A stretch of DNA of 64,000 bases from DAIOEK01 sp963708715 (GTDB taxonomy: Bacteria; Chloroflexota; Anaerolineae; Anaerolineales; Anaerolineaceae): positions 1-64,000 of the forward strand of contig CAVPSU010000001.1 of assembly GCA_963708715.1 (NCBI GenBank), written 5' to 3'. A model generated the notes under the pieces. That model saw nothing but the letters and a program-made list of their open reading frames with translations, did not search any database and was not told the DNA's origin. The number at the start of each line of letters is the position of its first letter. Position 1 is the first letter of the stretch. Of this stretch, positions 27,723 through 35,387 are shown in pieces. A program made the position numbers and the translations under genes.

Positions 27723-28853
27723 TTACGAAACAGATACCGTTTCCCGTCTGGCAGGTCTGATAGACGGTTGTTCATCACAATTACAGGCTTCGGCTACTTG
27801 GTCATTGACAAATGCCGGGATACGGCACCACCAATCAAGGCTGTTCGAACTAATCAAGGATACTGGAAGTGATCCCAAGGCAGAGTATATAATTTCCCTT
27901 TCCTTTTCGCGTAGATCCACTCCATTCCGGATGTAAAGGAACTCTTTAATATCTTCGTATGGAGGAAAACCATACGCATCCTCACAATTCTTCAATAAAA
28001 CTCCGAGGGCATCCTCATTTGTCATGGGCATAATATTCTCATCACCGCGTTCAATGATGAACATGCCAACAAAATTTGCCTTTTTCGCCAGTTTTACTTT
28101 TGGTACCAATTGACCCACCTTATATTTAGGAGGAGGAACCAACATTTGGGTGATCATATTAATTGTTGCAGCAGGCAGATGGGTTTTACTGATCAAAAAA
28201 GCCAGTTTCCGACCGGAACGCGAATGTATACGACTCTGGATTGGCAACGTAAGCTTTTGTGATTTTGTCAGTGTGTCTGCATTAACAGCCCGAAGGGTGT
28301 GGTAACTGATCGTTAATGGCTTTGGGTAAGTCAGAGCGACGCCAGTAGGGGAGACAATAGTCATATCATCCGAAAGGAATGCAGCCTGATCTACATTACG
28401 ACGTTGATGGGCCAATATTTTCAACAGTGTAGTTGTCTTGCCAGTATCAGTCCTGGCAGTAATCATGTATGCGTCATCACCAAATGCTATTGTTGCACCA
28501 TGAACCAAAGCGTATCCTTTTTGAACAAAGGTCCATCTCAATATCGGCTCCACCACATTGGTATAGAGCACATGTGGAGATAAACGCAAGGAAGGCGATG
28601 CAACAACCTCTACACGCTCGTCTTTCATCTCTATACCCACTGAAAAACCAAGATTCCCGAAAATTTCTCGATAGGATAAATAATTGCCGTTTTTCTTATT
28701 CTCTGCGCTCTGAGACCGAGGAATGCCAATCCTTACGTGGATTGTTGGTTGTTGGATTTTGGTATTTACCTGAAACGGTTCTAGTTCTGGAAGTTCCCCA
28801 TCTGAACCGACAGTAATGATATTGTGGATACTATAATTAAATTTTGCGTCCAT
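27723..28853 (-). CDS. HPr-kinase-like P-loop protein
   Basis: This 376-residue cytoplasmic protein has an HprK-like nucleotide-binding core. The Walker A loop is I-T-A-R-T-D-T-G-K-T-T near residue 145, preceded by A-L-V-H-G-A-T-I-A-F-G-D-D-A, with F-L-S-D-D-M-T-I-V near 175 as the acidic motif. I chose the ATG at 28853 because AGGAG lies seven bases upstream; the frame extends to 28943 without a ribosome site. HprK relatives outside the PTS act as small-molecule or peptide kinases, for instance in lasso-peptide tailoring. It sits between a GT2 gene and a GT-C gene, so a sugar-lipid or surface-component kinase is possible. Function not assigned. Confidence 0.72.
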   Translation of the reverse strand: MDAKFNYSIHNIITVGSDGELPELEPFQVNTKIQQPTIHVRIGIPRSQSAENKKNGNYLSYREIFGNLGFSVGIEMKDERVEVVASPSLRLSPHVLYTNVVEPILRWTFVQKGYALVHGATIAFGDDAYMITARTDTGKTTTLLKILAHQRRNVDQAAFLSDDMTIVSPTGVALTYPKPLTISYHTLRAVNADTLTKSQKLTLPIQSRIHSRSGRKLAFLISKTHLPAATINMITQMLVPPPKYKVGQLVPKVKLAKKANFVGMFIIERGDENIMPMTNEDALGVLLKNCEDAYGFPPYEDIKEFLYIRNGVDLREKEREIIYSALGSLPVSLISSNSLDWWCRIPAFVNDQVAEACNCDEQPSIRPARRETVSVS

Positions 28854-28878
28854 CTTGATACTCCTGATCTTTCTATAA

Positions 28879-30060
28879 CTATTTGATTGAAAGTGGCTTT
28901 GTTGGTTTTTGTTGCGCCCAAATAAAGTTATCAGCAAGGGCAAACCTCGCGATTATGAGAACCGCCAATGAAAACAAATTTGATAAGATGTAATAAATTC
29001 CTAAAACACTGGTAAAAAGATAAATTAATGGGGTCCGGAGAGATAATGCAACAGCATTGATGACGAAGAACCAGCCCAACCTCTTGAGTCGCCCAGAGTC
29101 ACCGTTCTTCTTTCCATACACGAACGATTCGGTCAAACCGAAATTCCACACTGTTGAGACAACGGTGGCGATGGCGGCTGATACGAGGTAATAAATTCTT
29201 AATATGTCTGTCGCCAGGTAGAGTACGAGTGAATTTACCAACACTCCACTTAATCCAACTAATGCAAAACCAAGAAACCGGACGGATCCTTCTCCAAAGC
29301 GTAATGTCCAGAGTAGGGAAAGATATTTAAAAGCTTCCTTCGCCGATGCTTTACTCTGGCCGGCAAATCTTTCACCGAAATGAAATGGAACTTCGCCTTT
29401 TTTTAATCCTGGATTTCGAACGAGTATCTCCAGGAGGATCTTAAATCCCTTTGGACGAAGCGCATTGATATCGATTGAATCCACGCGAACCAGGAAAAAT
29501 CCAGTTAATGGGTCACTTACCCCTTTCAACTGGCGGGGGAAAAACACTCTTGCTATCAGGTCCAGACCCTTGGAAATGAGGTTTCGAGCAGTATTCAGAC
29601 CAGTCACTTCACTCTCTTGAGATCGACGGGTTGCGACAACGATATCTGCTTTTTCATCTCTGGCAGTCTTCAAAAGAACAGGAAGGAGGGACGGAGGGTG
29701 CTGAAGATCGCCATCCATAACACAGGCAAATTCAGCCTGAGCCGCTTGTAAACCTACCACAACAGCGCCTCCCAACCCGCCTGTTCGTTCAGACGGGATA
29801 CGATGGAATAAACGTACATGCAAATCGGGATATTTCTTTGTGGCAGCCTCAACGACTGCGGGGGTATTATCGGTGGAATCATCCACGAATATAACTTCTG
29901 TCCTCGTATCCAACAAAGACTCTTGAATGCTTTTTAGCAGCATATCCACATTATCTGCTTCATTTCTGGTAGGAACGATGACAGAAAGTGCGAGGTTCTC
30001 TACATTCATGCGAATTTCAGATGAAACGTTTGTCTGTACTATCTGGTTTACTAAATCCAT
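28879..30060 (-). CDS. Polyprenyl-phosphate glycosyltransferase fused to a GtrA membrane domain (DPM1-like)
   Basis: The GT2 domain (about 20-245) has V-I-V-P-T-R-N-E-A-D-N near residue 30, F-V-D-D-S-T-D-N-T near 60 and C-V-M-D-G-D-L-Q-H-P-P (the DxD) near 117. It is followed by S-D-P-L-T-G-F-F-L-V-R and then a GtrA-like unit of four membrane helices (about 260-385). Such fusions make polyprenyl-phosphate mannose or glucose and may flip it. The start at 30060 has AGAGGG and AGGA upstream. It heads a two-gene unit with the HprK-like gene and probably feeds the ArnT-like enzyme downstream. Confidence 0.88.
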   Translation of the reverse strand: MDLVNQIVQTNVSSEIRMNVENLALSVIVPTRNEADNVDMLLKSIQESLLDTRTEVIFVDDSTDNTPAVVEAATKKYPDLHVRLFHRIPSERTGGLGGAVVVGLQAAQAEFACVMDGDLQHPPSLLPVLLKTARDEKADIVVATRRSQESEVTGLNTARNLISKGLDLIARVFFPRQLKGVSDPLTGFFLVRVDSIDINALRPKGFKILLEILVRNPGLKKGEVPFHFGERFAGQSKASAKEAFKYLSLLWTLRFGEGSVRFLGFALVGLSGVLVNSLVLYLATDILRIYYLVSAAIATVVSTVWNFGLTESFVYGKKNGDSGRLKRLGWFFVINAVALSLRTPLIYLFTSVLGIYYILSNLFSLAVLIIARFALADNFIWAQQKPTKPLSIK

Positions 30061-30179
30061 ATTCCTACCCTCTTTGAACCGTGTGAATTGTTTTAACTGC
30101 AACAATTCCCCTAGTAGATGCGTCTAACTAAACAGATAAGGAAAGTTTTACCTGCTTGGAAGACTGTCTTGGGATGATG

Positions 30180-30220
30180 GTCACGAAACCATTTTCATTA
30201 CTCCCGATGAGTTTCGTGAC
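30180..30220. promoter_or_regulatory. Inverted repeat, candidate operator 1
   Basis: Perfect 10-bp arms GTCACGAAAC (30180-30189) and GTTTCGTGAC (30211-30220) are separated by 21 bases, about two helical turns. It lies 120 bases upstream of the GT2-GtrA start codon. Confidence 0.45.
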
Positions 30221-30303
30221 GAGCCTATCGTGTTTATGTTGATGTTAAGAAGTTGTTAATGTTTCGTAAATACAAGATAAATATAGTCCGATTAGGTTTA
30301 TTT

Positions 30304-30336
30304 ATCAACCTTACCTTAAAAGTGTATAAGGTTGAT
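30304..30336. promoter_or_regulatory. Inverted repeat, candidate operator 2 or leader hairpin
   Basis: Perfect 10-bp arms ATCAACCTTA (30304-30313) and TAAGGTTGAT (30327-30336) flank a 13-base loop in the same divergent intergenic region. Confidence 0.4.
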
Positions 30337-30717
30337 TCGAGATATCCATTTTTATTGCTTCTTCCTTAGGGAAATTTGTCTAGTTTCTCAATTCTGCGTA
30401 GAAGGTCAGAGCAGAAACACAATTGATTGTTAGTCGAATGTAAGGATTTATTAAGCTTCCGGCTACATTTTTCTAGTAACATGGCGATAGTCCGTTCTAG
30501 AACTGTATTCCTCGATCCATCGGATATCGACCGGCAATAGAACATGCAAGTATCTTGATCGGCTGTCATTATCAGACGATAAAACTATTACCCTTCCGGA
30601 ACTTGCAGATCACTAAATCACAAACTTCAACTTCATCCGGTATATCCCCTCAAAAAAATGCCAGGATTTTACAGTACTTAGTCTAATCTGGCAGACACAG
30701 AAAAGTTAGGAGCAACA

Positions 30718-33288
30718 GTGATAAATAAATATTGGTTTAAGAAACTCCCTTTTTACCTTATCGCCATATTTACAATTCTGTCCATATTAATCCCAATGCA
30801 AGCTCATGCAGCAGCATCGGAGATAGTTGTTAATCCATCAGCGGATGCGTATGTTATTAGTACATCGCCTGATGCTAATTATGGGTCTAAATCCTCCATC
30901 CGGGTCGATAATTCACCAACCACAAGAAGCTATTTACGCTTTGAAGTGACCGGTGTGGATTGGAATGCAGTTCAGTCTGCCAAACTGAGAGTGTACGCAA
31001 ATAGCGCGAATTCGACCGGTTATGACGTGAATGTTGTGAATGATTCCTCATGGCAGGAAAAGACAATCACATATAAAGCCTCTCCTACTATTGGAGATTT
31101 CGTTAACAAATCGGGAAAAATCAAGGCAGGAACCTGGACCGAAGTTGATTTGACCGGTCTTTTCGTTGCGGATGGAACATACAATCTGGCTATCACTTCG
31201 AAAAGTAATACGGCAACAAACCTTGCTTCCCGTGAGGCATCCGGGAAATCACCCCAATTAGTGTTGTACACAGGCGATGGCACTCTACCCACTAATACAC
31301 CTGAACCAACCAGCGTACCAACGCAGGCGCCTGCACCAACCAGCCTGCCTACAATCCCTTCTGAACCAACAAGTGTACCGACAACCGGTCCAACAGTAAC
31401 CGCACTGCCAACTGCAGGGCCAACTCTGACACTCGAACCGACGATAATTCCGACTGTTGGATCAACTCTAACGACTCAACCAACAAATCTACCTGGAACC
31501 GATTGGCAACCATCGTTCCCAATCCGAGCCGCTTTTTATTATCCCTGGTTCCCGGAAGCCTGGAACCAGCAAAATACATATCCGTACACCAATTTCACCC
31601 CAACCCTTGGTTATTACAATAACTCTGACCAGGCAATTCTGAAGAAACATATAGATATGATGCAATACGGCAATATCCAGGCTGGAATTGCATCCTGGTG
31701 GGGTCAAGGCTCGCGCTCAGATAACCGTGTCGCAGACTTATTGACCTCTGCCCAAAATACAAATTTCCGATGGTCACTTTACTATGAAAATGAAAGCCTT
31801 GGAAATCCATCTTCCAGCCAGGTAAATGCTGATCTTCAGTACATTAATGATAAATATGGTAAAGATCCCAGTTTCCTGCGTGTGAATGGAAAATTCGTCG
31901 TTTTTGTTTACGCGGATGCGACCGATGGTTGCGCCATGGCAGATCGTTGGAAAACTGGTAACACAGTCGGCGCATACATCGTTCTGAAAGTCTTTGCCGG
32001 ATATAAAACCTGCGCCAATCAACCCGATGGGTGGCATCAGTACTCGCCTGCCGTCGCACTAGATCAACAGGGCAGCGAAAGCTTTAGCGTCAGCCCCGGT
32101 TTCTGGCTTAAAGGGCAACCGGTTAGATTAGCTAGAGATTTAACCCGTTGGAACCAAAATGTTAAAGATATGGCTGCCTCCAACGCCAAGTGGCAGCTCG
32201 TAACCACTTTTAGCGAATGGGGTGAAGGCACGATAGTGGAGCCTGCCGCAGAATGGGCTAGCGCCTCGGGATATGGACAGTATCTGGATGTGTTGCATGA
32301 GAATGGCAATGGCTCAGTACCTCAACCTACCCAAACCGTGATTCCGACCAGCACTCCTCTACCCGGACCAAACGCTACACCCACAGTTGCACCAACCGCA
32401 GGACCAATGACTCCTCCTGTGATCGGTCAAAGCAACACCTTATTGCTGGCTGGCGATATATGTAAATATAACGTAGGCTCCACCAACTACACAGGTAATT
32501 GTAAAAAAACCGGCGATCTGATCCGTTCCATCTTGAGCTCAAATCAAGGTGCGACCGTCCAAACCCTTGGCGATAATATCAATAATGACGGTGGAAGCAC
32601 TTCGTATGACGCTGAATATACTGACCTCTATGATCCGAACTGGGGCAGTTTTAAGGACGTTACCCGATCTGTGATGGGAAACCATGATACATACGCTCCA
32701 GGTGGCACTACGCCTTATTTTGACTACTTCGGAACGACCGCTGGATCAAATCCTGGAGGATACTATAGCTATGATATTGGCGCTAACTGGCATGTGATTG
32801 CTTTGAACGCGCAATGCAGCCAGGCAGGTGGATGCGGCACGTCCAGTCCACAATATAAGTGGTTACAATCAGATCTTGCTGCGAATACCAAGAAGTGTGT
32901 TATTGCGGTATGGCATCAGCCACGTTGGACTTCCGGACGACACTCTGACGACGCCACGTCTGCACCCTGGTGGGATATTCTTTACCAATACAAAGTGGAC
33001 ATTGTGGCAAATGGTCACAACCACAACTACGAACGGTTCAATTTGATAGATCCCAACCAGAACGCTGCCGCTGATGGCATCCGGGAATTTATCGTTGGCA
33101 CCGGGGGCGCGCCATCCGATGGTTACTCCTATGCATCCAAACCCCTTGATCCAAATGAAGCAATTCGGAACCAGACCGGCGTCTTCGGAGTTCTTAAGCT
33201 GACACTTGGAGATGGTGCCTATAGTTGGGACTTTGTTCCTGTTCCTGGCTCCACTTTCACCGATTCTGGAACAACTCTTTGTCACTAG
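30718..33288 (+). CDS. Secreted fusion: CBM96/DNRLRE - GH99-like hydrolase - metallophosphatase
   Basis: This 856-residue exported protein starts at GTG 30718 with AGGAG five bases upstream. Its order is signal peptide (cleavage near A-H-A-A, residue 32), CBM96/DNRLRE domain (about 38-190: S-A-D-A-Y-V-I-S), Thr/Pro linker (about 195-260), GH99-like hydrolase (about 265-535: R-A-A-F-Y-Y-P-W-F-P; G-I-A-S-W-W-G-Q-G; T-T-F-S-E-W-G-E-G-T), second linker, and calcineurin-type phosphatase (about 575-850: A-G-D-I-C, G-D-N-I-N-N-D-G-G, G-N-H-D-T-Y, W-H-Q-P-R-W, N-G-H-N-H-N-Y). The second metal-site His of the usual G-H-D-H motif reads G-H-N-H, as in purple acid phosphatases. It joins in one chain two activities that the minus-strand cluster encodes separately. 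Confidence 0.87.
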   Translation: MINKYWFKKLPFYLIAIFTILSILIPMQAHAAASEIVVNPSADAYVISTSPDANYGSKSSIRVDNSPTTRSYLRFEVTGVDWNAVQSAKLRVYANSANSTGYDVNVVNDSSWQEKTITYKASPTIGDFVNKSGKIKAGTWTEVDLTGLFVADGTYNLAITSKSNTATNLASREASGKSPQLVLYTGDGTLPTNTPEPTSVPTQAPAPTSLPTIPSEPTSVPTTGPTVTALPTAGPTLTLEPTIIPTVGSTLTTQPTNLPGTDWQPSFPIRAAFYYPWFPEAWNQQNTYPYTNFTPTLGYYNNSDQAILKKHIDMMQYGNIQAGIASWWGQGSRSDNRVADLLTSAQNTNFRWSLYYENESLGNPSSSQVNADLQYINDKYGKDPSFLRVNGKFVVFVYADATDGCAMADRWKTGNTVGAYIVLKVFAGYKTCANQPDGWHQYSPAVALDQQGSESFSVSPGFWLKGQPVRLARDLTRWNQNVKDMAASNAKWQLVTTFSEWGEGTIVEPAAEWASASGYGQYLDVLHENGNGSVPQPTQTVIPTSTPLPGPNATPTVAPTAGPMTPPVIGQSNTLLLAGDICKYNVGSTNYTGNCKKTGDLIRSILSSNQGATVQTLGDNINNDGGSTSYDAEYTDLYDPNWGSFKDVTRSVMGNHDTYAPGGTTPYFDYFGTTAGSNPGGYYSYDIGANWHVIALNAQCSQAGGCGTSSPQYKWLQSDLAANTKKCVIAVWHQPRWTSGRHSDDATSAPWWDILYQYKVDIVANGHNHNYERFNLIDPNQNAAADGIREFIVGTGGAPSDGYSYASKPLDPNEAIRNQTGVFGVLKLTLGDGAYSWDFVPVPGSTFTDSGTTLCH

Positions 33289-33317
33289 ATCTATCCATTT
33301 GTAAGTAAATAGCTACA

Positions 33318-33354
33318 AAAGGAGGCGTACATCCAAAATATGTATGCCTCCTTT
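33318..33354. terminator. Bidirectional terminator between convergent genes
   Basis: Arms AAAGGAGGCGTACA (33318-33331) and TGTATGCCTCCTTT (33341-33354) pair with one G-T wobble, and both flanks are A/T-rich. It serves the CBM96-GH99 gene and the PfkB gene. Confidence 0.75.
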
Positions 33355-33409
33355 ATATATTTGCAAGTATTTCGTATAGTTAATTTATTAGGGTAATGAA
33401 TTGAATGGA

Positions 33410-34279
33410 TCATTCCCGGTTTAGAATGTCCTCTACCTTTGCGGCGGTTCCTATCCAGGGACCAGGTTTTTCTTGTTTCAGGGATGTAACAACTCCAGCC
33501 CATCTACAGGCGACATCTGGAGTATTATCTAACCTCTTGGCCATATATGTGGAAAAACAGGTATCGCCCCTTCCAGTTCTACCGGCAAGTGATTTGGGCA
33601 TGAATGGTGCTTCGTAAAATTTACCATCAGCATAGACAGTGACTCCGGATGATTGAGTTAATACGATCTCTTTTGGTCCCATCTCCGACAAGTATTTTGC
33701 AGCGGAATATAGATCATCCCGTCCTGTCAAGAATTCTGCTTCAGCACGGTCAACTTTCAAGTAGGTCACCAAGCGCAATCCTTCTACCAGATCATCCCAA
33801 GGACGAAATTCAAGACCGTCCGCTACTGGAACCCTGACAAAACCCTGGATATCGAGGGCTACTGGTTTGCGGGCTGCCAATTCCTGTAATAATGCAAGGT
33901 CTATCTCACCCGAGAAAAGGGGGGTAAGCATGATCACTTTACATACAAGCGCGGGGATATTAGTTGAAACATATTTACCACCAAATCCGATCGGCTTGCA
34001 GATTCTACGTTCCATATCGACCGATTTGTAATAATTGGCGATACCTGAAGTGTCATCCGATTCATTTGGATAAACATCCACTCCCTGGTCGATCAATTCC
34101 TCTAATCGGGAGTAATCGTTGATGTGGAGGCGTGTGGCTACTGCAACCCGGTACCCAAGTCGTTTGATCGCAATACTTCCGTAGTAGACGCCACCACCGG
34201 AAGTTATTTCCTCCACTCCGTCGACAATCAATTTATCTTTGGCAAAATTGCCAACCATGAGGATATCTACTTCATTCAT
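33410..34279 (-). CDS. PfkB-family carbohydrate kinase
   Basis: This 289-residue ribokinase-fold enzyme starts at 34279, where its ATG overlaps the last bases of the ABC ATPase gene. Landmarks are M-V-G-N-F-A-K-D near residue 8, I-T-S-G-G-G-V-Y-Y-G near 25 (sugar-binding glycines), V-D-R-A-E-A-E-F-L near 175, and the C-terminal G-R-T-G-R-G-D-T-C-F carrying the catalytic Asp of the usual G-A-G-D anion hole. It would phosphorylate a sugar, polyol or nucleoside with ATP. Its position as last gene of the importer operon suggests that its substrate is what the importer brings in. Confidence 0.83.
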   Translation of the reverse strand: MNEVDILMVGNFAKDKLIVDGVEEITSGGGVYYGSIAIKRLGYRVAVATRLHINDYSRLEELIDQGVDVYPNESDDTSGIANYYKSVDMERRICKPIGFGGKYVSTNIPALVCKVIMLTPLFSGEIDLALLQELAARKPVALDIQGFVRVPVADGLEFRPWDDLVEGLRLVTYLKVDRAEAEFLTGRDDLYSAAKYLSEMGPKEIVLTQSSGVTVYADGKFYEAPFMPKSLAGRTGRGDTCFSTYMAKRLDNTPDVACRWAGVVTSLKQEKPGPWIGTAAKVEDILNRE

Positions 34280-35360
34280 GGTCAATCTCAGCAGGTAAAA
34301 CCTGGATACAGTCTTCAGCGAAACTTACTGATACAGTTTCGCCCACCTGGAATAGAACCATCTGATTCGGATCTGTTTCTACTCCGGTCACGGTCTGTCC
34401 TGAGATATTTACCTCATATTCGATCACATCCCCCAGATAGATCGCCCGTTTAATTTCACCTGAAAATGTACCTCCGGATTTCTTTACACTCACCATTTCA
34501 GGTCTGATAATTAATGTTACTTTGTCATTGATCTTAAATTCCTGTTTGACCTTTTTTAGTTCGAGGAACTTGCCGAGCGACCTGATCTGATATGCATCCT
34601 TTTGACGGCTTTCCACAGAACCATCGACGAAGTTAGCCCGACCTATAAAATTGGCAACGAATCGACTGTTTGGATAACGATAGACCTCGACTGGAGTACC
34701 GATCTGTTCAATAATCCCTTGGTTCATCACAACGATCTTATCGGAAAGTGTCATTGCTTCGATCTGATCATGTGTTACGTAAACGCTGGTGATATTGAGC
34801 GTTTGTTGAATCCTACGGATTTCAGTGCGCATTTCTTCTCGTAACTTTGCATCCAAATTTGATAATGGCTCATCCATCAACAATACTTTTGGTTCCATGA
34901 TCAACGCCCGTGCCAGAGCGACCCGTTGTTGCTGCCCACCGGATAGTTGATTTGGCGCCCGATGTCCGTATCCTTCCAGATGGACCAGATCGAGCACCTT
35001 ATCCACCCGCTTTGTAATAACATCTTTTGGTAATTTCTGTACGTTTAAACCGTAGGCGATATTTTCGAAGACCGTGAGATGGGGAAAGATCGCATAACTT
35101 TGGAATACCATCGACATATCCCGTTTATGCGGGGGAAGCGAGTTTATCGACACCCCATCCAGGATGATGTTCCCAGTTGTTGGGAACTCAAAACCTGCGA
35201 TCATGCGGAGAGTGGTCGTCTTTCCACACCCGGATGGACCAAGCAAGGTAACCAATTCCCCTTTTTGAATTTCAAGAGAAATATCATTTACTGCTGTAAC
35301 TTCAGTCACTCCGCCGCGCGGAGGAAATTTCTTTGTAATATTCTCTAATGTCAAATACAT
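34272..35360 (-). CDS. ABC transporter ATP-binding protein (FbpC/PotA-like, with TOBE domain)
   Basis: The start at ATG 35360 has GGAG nine bases upstream. About 362 residues. Walker A G-P-S-G-C-G-K-T-T near residue 44, Q-loop in F-Q-S-Y-A-I-F-P-H, signature L-S-G-G-Q-Q-Q-R-V-A-L-A-R-A near 139, Walker B V-L-L-M-D-E-P-L-S-N-L-D, and H-loop T-H-D. A C-terminal TOBE domain (from about 285) matches importers of iron, polyamines, phosphonates and hexose phosphates. It follows the permease gene by 27 bases and overlaps the PfkB gene. Confidence 0.9.
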   Translation of the reverse strand: MYLTLENITKKFPPRGGVTEVTAVNDISLEIQKGELVTLLGPSGCGKTTTLRMIAGFEFPTTGNIILDGVSINSLPPHKRDMSMVFQSYAIFPHLTVFENIAYGLNVQKLPKDVITKRVDKVLDLVHLEGYGHRAPNQLSGGQQQRVALARALIMEPKVLLMDEPLSNLDAKLREEMRTEIRRIQQTLNITSVYVTHDQIEAMTLSDKIVVMNQGIIEQIGTPVEVYRYPNSRFVANFIGRANFVDGSVESRQKDAYQIRSLGKFLELKKVKQEFKINDKVTLIIRPEMVSVKKSGGTFSGEIKRAIYLGDVIEYEVNISGQTVTGVETDPNQMVLFQVGETVSVSFAEDCIQVLPAEIDHE

Positions 35361-35387
35361 TGTCTGGTTCTCCAATTACTTTAATCG

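Larger units (their letters stand above)
30061..30717. other. Divergent intergenic region with two inverted repeats
   Basis: This gap of 657 bases separates the minus-strand glycosyltransferase operon from the plus-strand CBM96-GH99-phosphatase gene. Apart from the two inverted repeats listed separately and the AGGAG site at 30709-30713, I find no gene or clear promoter. The length is unusual for this gene-dense window. Confidence 0.45.

Noticed and set aside
28854..28943. Longer start for the HprK-like gene, overlapping the glycosyltransferase gene
   Set aside because: A strong AGGAG site supports the ATG at 28853, and the extra residues are only the other gene read out of frame.
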